From: a virus
Reading direction: 5' to 3' (one strand)
Length of the DNA stretch: 41,061 nucleotides
Virus record (IMG/VR): IMGVR_UViG_3300042566_002064
Span: 1-41,061 of that record
The notes below the pieces were generated by a model. That model searched no databases, had not been told where the DNA came from, and worked only from the letters and a program-made list of their open reading frames with translations. Below, piece by piece: positions 7,322 to 13,408 of the stretch (position 1 is its first letter; each line of letters starts with the position of its first letter). Made by a program: the position numbers and the translations under genes.

Positions 7322-7449
7322 GTTCACTCCATCGTTTGGTTGTTACCGCTTCAACCGCTTCGGGGCACTGCCCCTAGACCCGCCTTTGCTTCCTGTCAGC
7401 TTCGGCCACGTATCGCTTGGCCTTGGTCGTTTCGCGTTGAACTGCGATG
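7322..7449 (-). promoter_or_regulatory. PL mRNA leader with a strong hairpin
   Basis: The predicted PL transcript starts near 7449, leaving about 128 bases of untranslated leader. It contains GGGGC-AGT-GCCCC (7362-7374, leftward strand), a stable 5-bp GC stem with a 3-base loop, and a direct repeat of ACCGCTTC next to it. No T-run follows, so it is not a terminator. In lambda this stretch carries nutL; a boxA is not evident here. A nut-like or attenuation role is only a possibility. Confidence 0.4.
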
Positions 7450-7455
7450 AACTGA

Positions 7456-7484
7456 ATTAAACCATGGTTACCTCAAGAAGTCAA
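7456..7484 (-). promoter_or_regulatory. Leftward early promoter PL
   Basis: On the leftward strand TTGACT (7479-7484), a 17-base spacer and TTTAAT (7456-7461) form a good sigma70 promoter. One operator overlaps each box. The layout is the same as PR: operator joined to the -35 box, 17-base spacer, operator joined to a TTTAAT -10 box. Confidence 0.8.
7460..7469. promoter_or_regulatory. Operator OL, -10 side
   Basis: Perfect palindrome AACCATGGTT overlapping the PL -10 box. Its centre is 23 bp from the next operator, the same spacing as in PR. Likely bound by the CI-like and Cro-like proteins. Confidence 0.75.
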
Positions 7485-7492
7485 CCATGGTT
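7483..7492. promoter_or_regulatory. Operator OL, -35 side
   Basis: Second perfect AACCATGGTT palindrome, overlapping the first bases of the PL -35 box. Together with 7460-7469 it would block RNA polymerase at both promoter elements. Confidence 0.75.
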
Positions 7493-7504
7493 CAGTTGTG
7501 GGCG

Positions 7505-7525
7505 AAAAAAAACCGCCGAAGCGGG
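7505..7525 (-). terminator. Intrinsic terminator of the cI-lipoprotein-membrane protein operon
   Basis: On the leftward strand CCGC-TTCG-GCGG followed by eight T residues: a short stem closed by a stable UUCG tetraloop, then a perfect U-tract. It lies about 27 bases after the stop of the membrane protein gene and 20 bases before PL, so it would insulate the lysogeny operon from the leftward early operon. Confidence 0.85.
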
Positions 7526-7551
7526 ATGTGCCAACTCGATGGCAGTGACCC

Positions 7552-7905
7552 TTACGTTGTTCCGGTTATGAACAAGGTGTTTAGACATCCCCAGAACGGA
7601 GACAGCTCGCAACTGTTATGGAGCCAAGAAATGACGGTCGCCAGAAGCAACAAAAAACAGTGAGCCTTTGCTAGGAGAGGAAGATCAGTTTCTTTTACCA
7701 TCACATCGCCTAGTGTGATGAGACGCAGAACTCCTATTGTGGCAAGCGCCATCATCCCGTAGTAAGAGAAGGCAGCCAGAACAAGTGGGCGATATGTGGA
7801 GAACCATTCCACAGTATCGCCAACCCCGTTCAGATACAGGACGCTCCCAGCTGGTAAGGCGATAGAAGCGAAAATTGACAGTCTTGTCCAGGCTATAGAA
7901 GTCAT
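7552..7905 (-). CDS. Polytopic membrane protein in the rexB position
   Basis: A 117-aa hydrophobic protein with about three membrane helices (residues about 8-26, 40-63, 78-95) and a C-terminal tail with two Cys residues. Its ATG overlaps the lipoprotein stop (ATGA), so the two are coupled. Base composition is clearly lower in GC than the rest of the window, a sign of separate acquisition. No family recognised. Transcription from the cI promoter would express it in the lysogen; the place and build recall RexB and other prophage exclusion proteins, but there is no visible sequence likeness to RexB. It could also be another lysogenic-conversion protein. Confidence 0.75.
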   Translation of the reverse strand: MTSIAWTRLSIFASIALPAGSVLYLNGVGDTVEWFSTYRPLVLAAFSYYGMMALATIGVLRLITLGDVMVKETDLPLLAKAHCFLLLLATVISWLHNSCELSPFWGCLNTLFITGTT

Positions 7906-8402
7906 CGGCAGTTGGTTGTGATTACGCCTGGCATTGACGTTGTTGCACAGTTGATGACTGGAGAATTGTTACGCTGCATTGATTGCCCAACCCCGCCTAA
8001 CACACGCGCGAAAAATAATGCGCTCTGCTGCTGCGCTTCAATGGCTTTTGCTTCGGAATGACGGTTCCTGTTTGCATCGTCAAACATCGTCCATCGCATG
8101 CTTCTAAATTGTTCATACTGGTCTTTTGTTATTTCGCCGCGATCCATTTTCCCAGCCAGCTCAGACAAGTCTTGCCAAAGACCAATCAGCAAATGATCGT
8201 TTGGAAAATAGTTTTTTGAGACCAGCAGCATCTGTTGATTTGCTTCATAGATAGATAGCTTCCCCTCTTTCCTCAACTGACCAATTGTTTCGGACTGGGT
8301 GTCATACCCTTGTTGTCTCCAGTTTGCATTGTGTTCGTAGCTGCTTGCACATGAAGAAAGCAGGATGGAGACAGACAACAAGGCAAATATCAGTTTTGTC
8401 AT
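7902..8402 (-). CDS. Outer-membrane lipoprotein in the rexA position
   Basis: A 166-aa lipoprotein. Residues 1-17 are a signal peptide (MTKLIFALLSVSILLSS) with lipobox LSSC, Cys18 being lipidated. Position +2 is Ala, not Asp, which by the Lol rule favours the outer membrane. The mature part is helical and polar (about 45-140), ending in a Cys-containing tail (VINCATTSMPGVITTNC). It starts 5 bases after the cI stop; the AAGG ribosome site is made of the last cI codons, so it is co-transcribed and probably coupled with the repressor. AT-rich codons differ from neighbours. Family unknown; a superinfection-exclusion or conversion role is inferred from place and lipidation. Confidence 0.8.
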   Translation of the reverse strand: MTKLIFALLSVSILLSSCASSYEHNANWRQQGYDTQSETIGQLRKEGKLSIYEANQQMLLVSKNYFPNDHLLIGLWQDLSELAGKMDRGEITKDQYEQFRSMRWTMFDDANRNRHSEAKAIEAQQQSALFFARVLGGVGQSMQRNNSPVINCATTSMPGVITTNCR

Positions 8403-8407
8403 AAGAA

Positions 8408-9091
8408 TTAAACCTTCTCGCTTTTCCAGGTCATAAGAATCTTTCCGAGCACATGGAAGTCCATTCCCTCGGTGATTTCGAACGGGTCATAGCTCGGATT
8501 TAGGCTCTTGGCGCGGATGACGACACCGGTTGCAGTCGGGATGCGCTGGAGCTGCTTTATCCATCCGTGGTCGCCGATGCGGAAAAAATAGACGCCATCG
8601 CTCTTGCAGTCGGTCACGCCACGGTCCATCAAGAGCGGATCGCCGGGGTTATACATTGGCTGCATGGATGAGCCAAAGCCGGTGACGATGCAGAGGTTGC
8701 CGATGCCGGTGTTTGACGGCACGTTCATGCGTACCCACTGCTCATCGACGCTCCATGCCTTGATGAGTCCTGGCGGCTGTTCGTCAAGCACCAACCCGCC
8801 GTTCCCCATAGCTCCGGCCACATCGTATTGAGGAATGGTTCGGTAGCCGTCGAGAATTTCCGAGGCTGTGCGTTCAACCTTGACTTCCCCTTCACCCGTG
8901 GCCAACCACTCGGCTGATACGCCCAATAGCTTGGCAGCCTTCATGTTGTTGGATGCAGTGAAAGCCCGCGTCTTACCGTCAAGAGCTTTTTTCGCAGCCT
9001 GGTAAGAGATTCCAAGGCCATCGGCAAGCATCTGAACAGTGCATCCAGATTGCTTGAGCGCGAGTCGCAGTCGTTCTGTGTAATCAACCAT
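8408..9091 (-). CDS. cI: CI-like repressor with S24 self-cleavage domain
   Basis: A 227-aa lysogeny repressor. Residues 1-65 are an HTH_3-type DNA-binding domain (MLADGLGISYQAAKKAL). Residues 88-222 are an S24/LexA-like peptidase: nucleophile Ser142 in GFGSSMQPMYNPGD and general base Lys179 in GWIKQLQR, 37 residues apart as is normal, with a plausible Ala92-Gly93 cleavage site in DVAGAMG. It is therefore expected to be inactivated by RecA during DNA damage. I start at ATG 9091, preceded by AGGATGGA; the longer frame adds 11 residues without support. The operator 9086-9095 covers the start codon, which suggests autoregulation. Confidence 0.93.
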   Translation of the reverse strand: MVDYTERLRLALKQSGCTVQMLADGLGISYQAAKKALDGKTRAFTASNNMKAAKLLGVSAEWLATGEGEVKVERTASEILDGYRTIPQYDVAGAMGNGGLVLDEQPPGLIKAWSVDEQWVRMNVPSNTGIGNLCIVTGFGSSMQPMYNPGDPLLMDRGVTDCKSDGVYFFRIGDHGWIKQLQRIPTATGVVIRAKSLNPSYDPFEITEGMDFHVLGKILMTWKSEKV

Positions 9092-9095
9092 AGTT
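9086..9095. promoter_or_regulatory. Operator over the cI start codon
   Basis: AACCATAGTT differs from the palindrome AACCATGGTT at one base and contains the cI ATG on the leftward strand. Its centre is 34 bp from the next operator. Binding here would act on cI transcription or translation. Confidence 0.6.
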
Positions 9096-9119
9096 GTCCA
9101 TCCTACCCTGCCTGCATTG

Positions 9120-9129
9120 AACAATGGTT
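9120..9129. promoter_or_regulatory. Operator OR, -35 side
   Basis: AACAATGGTT, one change from the OL palindrome, overlapping the start of the PR -35 box. Its centre is 23 bp from 9143-9152. Confidence 0.7.
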
Positions 9130-9156
9130 GCTTTTACTCCTGAACTATGGTTTAAT
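9128..9156 (+). promoter_or_regulatory. Rightward early promoter PR
   Basis: TTGCTT (9128-9133), a 17-base spacer and TTTAAT (9151-9156). It mirrors PL almost base for base around the operators. Seven bases after the -10 box lies the ATG of the cro-like gene, so transcription would begin at or next to the start codon. Confidence 0.7.
9143..9152. promoter_or_regulatory. Operator OR, -10 side
   Basis: AACTATGGTT, one change from the palindrome, abutting the PR -10 box. Same position relative to the promoter as 7460-7469 at PL. Confidence 0.7.
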
Positions 9157-9163
9157 CAAGTGC

Positions 9164-9367
9164 ATGAAGCACACAACCAAGACAGAAGCCATCGCCATGC
9201 TTGGCGGCTCCGTCAAGAGCGCAGCACAGGCGATTGGATGCACGGTCCAAGCCGTTCACAAATGGCCGGAAATTCTTTCACCAAGGATCGCGGATCGAGT
9301 CATTGCCGCCCAGACCCGTCTGAAAGGCCGGAAATCCAAGCCCCGCCGCCAGGCAGAAAGCGCCTGA
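9164..9367 (+). CDS. Cro-like repressor
   Basis: A 67-aa HTH protein (MKHTTKTEAIAMLGG, then SVKSAAQAIGCTVQAVHKW as the HTH, then a basic tail RLKGRKSKPRRQ). Size and fold match the Cro/YdaS type. It is divergent from cI, separated only by the operators. I use ATG 9164; no ribosome site precedes it and the predicted transcript begins there, so the mRNA may be leaderless. It would bind the shared operators to favour lytic growth. Confidence 0.85.
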   Translation: MKHTTKTEAIAMLGGSVKSAAQAIGCTVQAVHKWPEILSPRIADRVIAAQTRLKGRKSKPRRQAESA

Positions 9368-9370
9368 CCT

Positions 9371-10162
9371 ATGGCGGGAGACTGGATCAAGATGCGCGCG
9401 GACCTCTTCACCCATCCGAAGGTTGTCCGCATGGCGTCCGCATTGAAAGCGGACACGCTTCGGACAGTGGGCGGACTGATGTCCGCATGGTGTCTGTTCG
9501 ACGCCCACTCTGACGACGGACGGCTGGAGGGGTATAGCCCTGAAGTCCTGGACGCGCATCTGCGCTGGGACGGGTTTGCCGCCGCCATGATTGCAGTCGG
9601 CTGGCTGGAGCACGATGAGGCTCAAGGCCTTGCACTGCCTCGCTTTGACACGCACAACGGTCAGTCTGCGAAGCGTCGTGCGCAGGATGCAGACCGCAAG
9701 CGCGAAGTCCGAAAAGCGTCCGCATCCGATGCGGACAAATTGCGGACCAGAGAAGAGAAGAGAAGAGATACATCTACTACTGACGTAGTAGATGACAAGC
9801 GCGCTGCGCGCACTCGCCCTGCTGTTCGGCCCGAAGGCGTCTCCGAGTCGGTATGGGCTGACTTCCTGACCGTGCGCAGGGCAAAGAAGGCTCCGCTGAC
9901 CCAGACCGCCCTGGACGGCATCCAGCGCGAAGCCGCGAAGGCCGGCATGGGCTTGCACGATGCGCTGGCGCTGTGCTGCGCCCGTGGTTGGCAGGGCTTC
10001 AAGGCGGACTGGGTTGCCGGGCAGAAGCCGGGCGTGGTCATGCCGCAGTCGAAGGCCGCCCGCCAGGCTGCCGATCAGGCATGGGTCGATGAGCTGATGG
10101 ACCGCAAGCCGGCCAGCGTCATCGACATCACGGACGCGCAGGTCGTGGGGGAGTCGGCATGA
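9371..10162 (+). CDS. O-like replication initiator, origin inside the gene
   Basis: A 263-aa phage replication protein. The N-terminal 105 residues resemble the DNA-binding domain of O/DnaD-type phage initiators (MAGDWIKMRADLFTHPKVVR, then GGLMSAWCLFDAHSDDGRLEGY). A charged linker (105-150) is followed by a helical C-terminal domain (RPEGVSESVWADFLTVRRA, then ALALCCARGWQGFKADWV). The linker and the early codons carry repeated GTCCGCAT iterons and a purine tract, as in the lambda O gene where the origin lies inside the gene. It starts 3 bases after the cro-like stop. It should recruit the P-like loader two genes downstream. Confidence 0.75.
   Translation: MAGDWIKMRADLFTHPKVVRMASALKADTLRTVGGLMSAWCLFDAHSDDGRLEGYSPEVLDAHLRWDGFAAAMIAVGWLEHDEAQGLALPRFDTHNGQSAKRRAQDADRKREVRKASASDADKLRTREEKRRDTSTTDVVDDKRAARTRPAVRPEGVSESVWADFLTVRRAKKAPLTQTALDGIQREAAKAGMGLHDALALCCARGWQGFKADWVAGQKPGVVMPQSKAARQAADQAWVDELMDRKPASVIDITDAQVVGESA
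9425..9488. repeat. Iteron cluster 1 in the initiator gene
   Basis: Copies of GTCCGCAT or its complement ATGCGGAC start at 9425(+), 9436(+), 9447(-, one mismatch), 9458(-, two mismatches), 9469(-, two mismatches) and 9481(+). The step is 11, 11, 11, 11 and 12 bases, one helical turn, and not a multiple of three, so it is not a product of coding repetition. Probable initiator-binding sites. Confidence 0.65.
9707..9747. repeat. Iteron cluster 2 with a perfect palindrome
   Basis: GTCCGAAA at 9707, GTCCGCAT at 9718, ATGCGGAC at 9729 and TTGCGGAC at 9740, again 11 bases apart. The middle pair forms the 19-bp palindrome GTCCGCATCCGATGCGGAC (9718-9736). A purine tract of AGAGA repeats follows directly (9748-9770), a likely melting region. 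Confidence 0.65.
9771..9794. repeat. Perfect 10-bp inverted repeat beside the iterons
   Basis: CATCTACTAC and GTAGTAGATG form a 10-bp stem around TGAC, right after the purine tract. It lies inside the linker-coding part of the initiator gene. Possibly part of the origin (melting or loading site). No U-run follows, so it is not a terminator. Confidence 0.6.
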
Positions 10163-10650
10163 AAGAGGCCTCTTTCCCTCCCGTCCTCGATCCGGCTTCT
10201 GGCAGTCGGATGATGTACTTCGACAAGCAGGACCAGCGCGTCCTGTTCGGCGACATCCGCAGCGAGTCGCACATCCTTTGCGACGGCAGGGCGCTCGAAA
10301 TCCGCCCGGCGATGCTGATGGACTTCACGTCGCTCCCGTTTGCGGATGGCAGCTTCAAGATGGTCGTGTTCGACCCGCCGCATCTGTACCGCGCTGGCCC
10401 GCAGTCCTGGCAAGCCAAGAAGTACGGAAAGCTGCCTGCGCACTGGCAGGACGCATTGCGAAGCGGATTCGCCGAGTGCTTCCGCGTGCTCGACACCTGG
10501 GGCACGCTGGTCTTCAAGTGGGCTGAGACGCAAATCCCGGTCGCCGAGGTCTTGGCGCTCACGGACCGCAAGCCCGTCTGTGGCAATCGCTCGGGCCTTC
10601 GCTCCGGCACGCATTGGCTGGTCTTCATCAAGGAGCCGCCATGCAACTGA
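10159..10650 (+). CDS. SAM-dependent (adenine-type) DNA methyltransferase
   Basis: A 163-aa protein. 'VLDPASGSRMMYFD' (residues 9-22) resembles the SAM-binding region and 'FDPPH' (71-75) the catalytic motif IV of N6-adenine/N4-cytosine methyltransferases (D/N/S-PP-Y/F/H). It is small, like other phage orphan enzymes, with no restriction gene nearby. It overlaps the initiator gene by ATGA and the P-like gene by 10 bases. It may protect phage DNA from host restriction or mark the origin; the target is unknown. Confidence 0.75.
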   Translation: MKEASFPPVLDPASGSRMMYFDKQDQRVLFGDIRSESHILCDGRALEIRPAMLMDFTSLPFADGSFKMVVFDPPHLYRAGPQSWQAKKYGKLPAHWQDALRSGFAECFRVLDTWGTLVFKWAETQIPVAEVLALTDRKPVCGNRSGLRSGTHWLVFIKEPPCN

Positions 10651-11210
10651 CCGCTTGGAAGCCGACCGAGGACGGCGCGAAGGAGCTGCTGAAGTTCCTG
10701 ATGGTCGTGTACGGGCAGAAGTTCACCGACCAATGGCGCGGCGTGACGCTGGGCGAAATGAAGGCCGTCTGGTCGATGGCGCTTGCCGGCTACTCGACCG
10801 AGGAAGTGCAGCGCGGCCTGAAAGCCTGCATGTCGCGCATCTGGCCGCCGACCTTGCCCGAGTTCCTGCTTCTGTGCCGTCCGCCCGTGGACCACGAAGC
10901 CGCGTTCATCGAGGCCGTCAAGCAGATGCGCCAGCGCGACAACGGCACTGACACCTGGAGCGCTCCGGCGATCTACTGGGCCGCCGTGGAGTTCGGGTCG
11001 TGGGAGCTGCGCCAGGCGAGCTGGGACCGCGCGAAGGCGCGTTGGACCCGCATCCTGGACGAGCAACTGGCAAAGGGTGAGCTGCCGCCGGTACCGCCGC
11101 GCATGGACGCACTGCCGGCACCTGGCAAGGCAACGGCGAACCCGGAGAAGGTGCGCGAGCTGATCGACGGTCTGCGCCAGCGCATGGCCATGCCGAAGGG
11201 GGCTGCATGA
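10641..11210 (+). CDS. P-like helicase-loader
   Basis: A 189-aa protein. Residues 1-70 are a helical N-terminal domain (LLKFLMVVYGQKFTDQWRG, then WPPTLPEFLLLC), and 95-150 has the pattern YWAAVEFGSWELRQASW and ARWTRILDEQLA that I associate with lambda P-type replication proteins. In those phages P brings DnaB helicase to O at the origin. Start ATG 10641 follows AAGGAG and overlaps the methyltransferase stop. The order O-like, P-like on the PR operon supports the call, though a methyltransferase has been placed between them. Confidence 0.6.
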   Translation: MQLTAWKPTEDGAKELLKFLMVVYGQKFTDQWRGVTLGEMKAVWSMALAGYSTEEVQRGLKACMSRIWPPTLPEFLLLCRPPVDHEAAFIEAVKQMRQRDNGTDTWSAPAIYWAAVEFGSWELRQASWDRAKARWTRILDEQLAKGELPPVPPRMDALPAPGKATANPEKVRELIDGLRQRMAMPKGAA

Positions 11211-11596
11211 CCGACCCCACGAAGGACCACAAGCGCGTCACACCCGAGGGCCGCGCCATTGGTCGGCAGATGGCAGACCTGGCCGACCGTGCCGTGGCCA
11301 GGCTGGCCGCCGAAGGCGAAAGCGACGAGCGGTGCAAGTCGTGCGCGTTCACGCACGGCACGGTGCCCAACGGCTGCTTCCAGACCCAGATGGACGTCAT
11401 GAAGGCGGTCGTCGAGAACGTCCCGTTCAACTGCCACCAGGCCGACCGCAAGGGCTGGCCATGCCATGGCTGGTACGCAGTTCGGGCGGTGATCAACGTG
11501 ACGGAAAAAGCCAAGGGCGCGCTGCTTGATCAGGTGGGGCCATGCCCATGGGACTTCTCGCCGCCGGATGACGCGGACGCCGGGGAGGCTGCGTGA
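11207..11596 (+). CDS. Cys-rich small phage protein (129 aa)
   Basis: Six Cys residues, arranged as CKSCAF, NGCF, NCHQ, WPCHGW and GPCPW, suggest a zinc-binding fold in the middle of the protein. The N-terminus is helical and charged (GRAIGRQMADLADRAVARLA). It overlaps the P-like stop (ATGA) and the next start (GTGA). Proteins of this pattern are common between replication and packaging genes of related phages, but I cannot give a function. Confidence 0.7.
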   Translation: MTDPTKDHKRVTPEGRAIGRQMADLADRAVARLAAEGESDERCKSCAFTHGTVPNGCFQTQMDVMKAVVENVPFNCHQADRKGWPCHGWYAVRAVINVTEKAKGALLDQVGPCPWDFSPPDDADAGEAA

Positions 11597-11835
11597 CATG
11601 CCCAGCGTGCGAATCATCGAGACAACGGCCGCTGGGTGGGCTTTACCGGATGCAGTGCCTGGAGTGCTGCGCGCGCCTGGTGGCCAGCACGTACCCGAAC
11701 CGGCAAGCGGCCGCCGCGATGGTGACGGTCGTGAAACGGAGCATCGCCCGCTTTGCACCTACGTTTGGCCCGGCCGACGTGACGGAATCCGTGCGCCAGC
11801 TGCTGGAGAAACGCCGCTCAGTTCCGCCGAAGTGA
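11593..11835 (+). CDS. Small zinc-ribbon-like phage protein (80 aa)
   Basis: GTG start overlapping the previous stop. The N-terminus has CPAC and CLEC pairs (TCPACESSRQRPLGGLYRMQ, then CLECC), a probable zinc ribbon, followed by a helical part (AAAAMVTVVKRSIARFA) and a basic C-terminus. Likely a nucleic-acid-binding accessory protein; no precise function. Confidence 0.65.
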   Translation: MTCPACESSRQRPLGGLYRMQCLECCARLVASTYPNRQAAAAMVTVVKRSIARFAPTFGPADVTESVRQLLEKRRSVPPK

Positions 11836-11860
11836 ATCATTGTTTGAAAGAAGGTTTGTT

Positions 11861-12460
11861 GTGAAGGTTCTTATTGCTTGTGAATACTCGGGGCGCGTTC
11901 GCGATGCCTTTATCCGCGCCGGCCACGATGCCATGAGCTGCGACCTGTTGCCGACCGATGCGCCGGGTCCGCATTACGAAGGGAGTCTGTTCGATGTGAT
12001 CGACTACCCGTGGGACCTGATGATTGCCCACCCGCCATGCACTCATCTTGCCGTCAGTGGATCGCGCCATTTCGATGTCAAACGCATGGACGGCCGCCAA
12101 CAATCTGCCGTTGCTTTTTTTATGCAGATTGTGCGCCGCTCCGAACACATCAAGCGCGTGGCCATCGAAAACCCGGTATGCGTGATGTCCAGTCTGTACC
12201 GAAAACCGGATCAGGTCATTCAGCCGTGGATGTTTGGGCATGGCGAAACCAAGGCCACATGCCTTTGGCTTAAGAACCTGCCGAAGTTGCGACCTACGGA
12301 CATCGTGGACGGACGCGAGGCACGAATTCACAAGATGCCTCCAAGCGCTGACCGCTGGAAGCTGAGAAGTGAAACCTATGCAGGTATCGCTCAGGCCATG
12401 GCTGACCAGTGGGGTGGTGAGCTGGTTCGCGACTACGTTCTGTTTGGTGAGGTTGCATGA
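11861..12460 (+). CDS. Compact cytosine-methyltransferase-like protein
   Basis: A 199-aa protein. 'MKVLIACEYSGRVRDAF' is the motif I glycine loop region, 'AHPPCTHLAVSG' (57-67) holds the PPC motif with the catalytic Cys60, and 'IENPV' (102-106) is the ENV/ENP motif of C5-cytosine enzymes. It lacks a visible target-recognition domain and QxRxR block, so it is much shorter than usual (over 300 aa). The start is GTG 11861, with AAAGAAGG upstream; an upstream TTG frame is unlikely. It may be a minimal enzyme or a decayed one. Its codons are a bit AT-richer than the neighbours. Confidence 0.7.
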   Translation: MKVLIACEYSGRVRDAFIRAGHDAMSCDLLPTDAPGPHYEGSLFDVIDYPWDLMIAHPPCTHLAVSGSRHFDVKRMDGRQQSAVAFFMQIVRRSEHIKRVAIENPVCVMSSLYRKPDQVIQPWMFGHGETKATCLWLKNLPKLRPTDIVDGREARIHKMPPSADRWKLRSETYAGIAQAMADQWGGELVRDYVLFGEVA

Positions 12461-12909
12461 AGGCAGTGCTGGTCAAGACCGAGCGCGGCCTGCGAGGCTC
12501 GACGCCTGCCGACCATGAGGCCTACACCAAGCTCAAGCGCCGCCTGGAGCGCATGAAGCCGGGCACCTGGTTCCGCATGGAGTGGGCGGTACCGCGCCAC
12601 GGGCCGCACCACCGCAAGCTCTTTGCCTTGCTGGCGCTGGTGGCCGACAACTCAGAGACCTACGACACAACCGAGAAGGCCCTGGTGGCCATCAAGCTGG
12701 TGACCGGCTACGCCGACCCGGTGATCGATCCACGCACGGGCGAGCTGACCCAGGTGCCGCAGTCGATCGCCTACGACTCAATGGACCAGGACGAGTTCGA
12801 TCGGTTCTACCAGGCGGCGATCGATGGCGTGCTGCGCTTCATCCTGCCGCACCTGGACCGCCAGACCGCAGACCACCTGCTGGAACAGATCGTGATGGGG
12901 TGGGGCTGA
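12457..12909 (+). CDS. DUF1367-like phage protein
   Basis: A 150-aa protein with the features of the phage DUF1367 family: 'MKPGTWFRMEWAVPRHGPHH' followed by 'RKLFALLALVADNSE', a conserved IDPRTGEL element, and a C-terminal helix 'DHLLEQIVMGWG'. Members occur in the nin-like regions of lambdoid phages; their function is unknown. It overlaps the methyltransferase by ATGA and the next gene by one base (TGATG). Confidence 0.65.
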   Translation: MKAVLVKTERGLRGSTPADHEAYTKLKRRLERMKPGTWFRMEWAVPRHGPHHRKLFALLALVADNSETYDTTEKALVAIKLVTGYADPVIDPRTGELTQVPQSIAYDSMDQDEFDRFYQAAIDGVLRFILPHLDRQTADHLLEQIVMGWG

Positions 12910-13178
12910 TGCAGTCGAAGAACAAGAAAGCCCCGACCACCGCTGAGAAGCGCCACATCGAGCGCGTGAAGTCGCTGCCGTGTGCTGTCTGTGACGCGCC
13001 AGGCCCCAGCGACTGCCACGAAATCAAGCAAGGCCAGTGGTTCACGTCCGTGGCCCTGTGCCCGTCCTGCCATACCGGCTCGCTCATGGGGCTGCATGGC
13101 CAGCGCCGCGCCTGGGCGATTCGCAAGCTCGACGAGCTGGACGCCCTGGCGATCACCGTCGAAAGGCTGGTGGCGTGA
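12909..13178 (+). CDS. HNH/Ref-like nuclease-type small protein
   Basis: An 89-aa protein. Two CxxC pairs (C25AVC28, C51PSC54) and histidines in DCHEIK (H37), CHTGSLM (H55) and GLHG (H63) form the treble-clef zinc fold seen in HNH and Ref-type phage nucleases. It sits in the nin-like block before RusA, where recombination nucleases such as NinG occur. Nuclease activity is inferred from fold only. Confidence 0.65.
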   Translation: MQSKNKKAPTTAEKRHIERVKSLPCAVCDAPGPSDCHEIKQGQWFTSVALCPSCHTGSLMGLHGQRRAWAIRKLDELDALAITVERLVA

Positions 13179-13408
13179 AGCGGATGCTGGACATGGAGGA
13201 CTTCCCCGTCGGCACGCGCGTCATGACGCCGACCGGCCGGGTCGGGACCGTCGTCAAGCACCGGGGCGCGGAATCGAAGCTGGATCACTTCCAGCGTCTG
13301 ACCGTCCGGCTGGACGAAGGCGGACGCCATGACCTGGTGACGCTCCAGCCGCATCTACTGACCAAATGTCCGCCGGAGAAGGAGCCGGCGCAAAAAATCG
13401 AAGCATGA
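13175..13408 (+). CDS. Small beta-rich phage protein (77 aa)
   Basis: GTG start overlapping the previous stop (GTGA). Sequence 'FPVGTRVMTPTGRVGTVVKH' reads as an SH3-like barrel, with a second strand set RLTVRLDEGGRHDLVTLQP and a Lys/Glu tail. Such proteins are common beside rusA in phages. It overlaps the RusA start (ATGA). Function unknown. Confidence 0.65.
   Translation: MKRMLDMEDFPVGTRVMTPTGRVGTVVKHRGAESKLDHFQRLTVRLDEGGRHDLVTLQPHLLTKCPPEKEPAQKIEA

Noticed and set aside
10128-11066. 312-codon leftward frame opposite the replication genes
   Set aside because: Antisense shadow of three overlapping rightward genes that have better codon structure and motifs.
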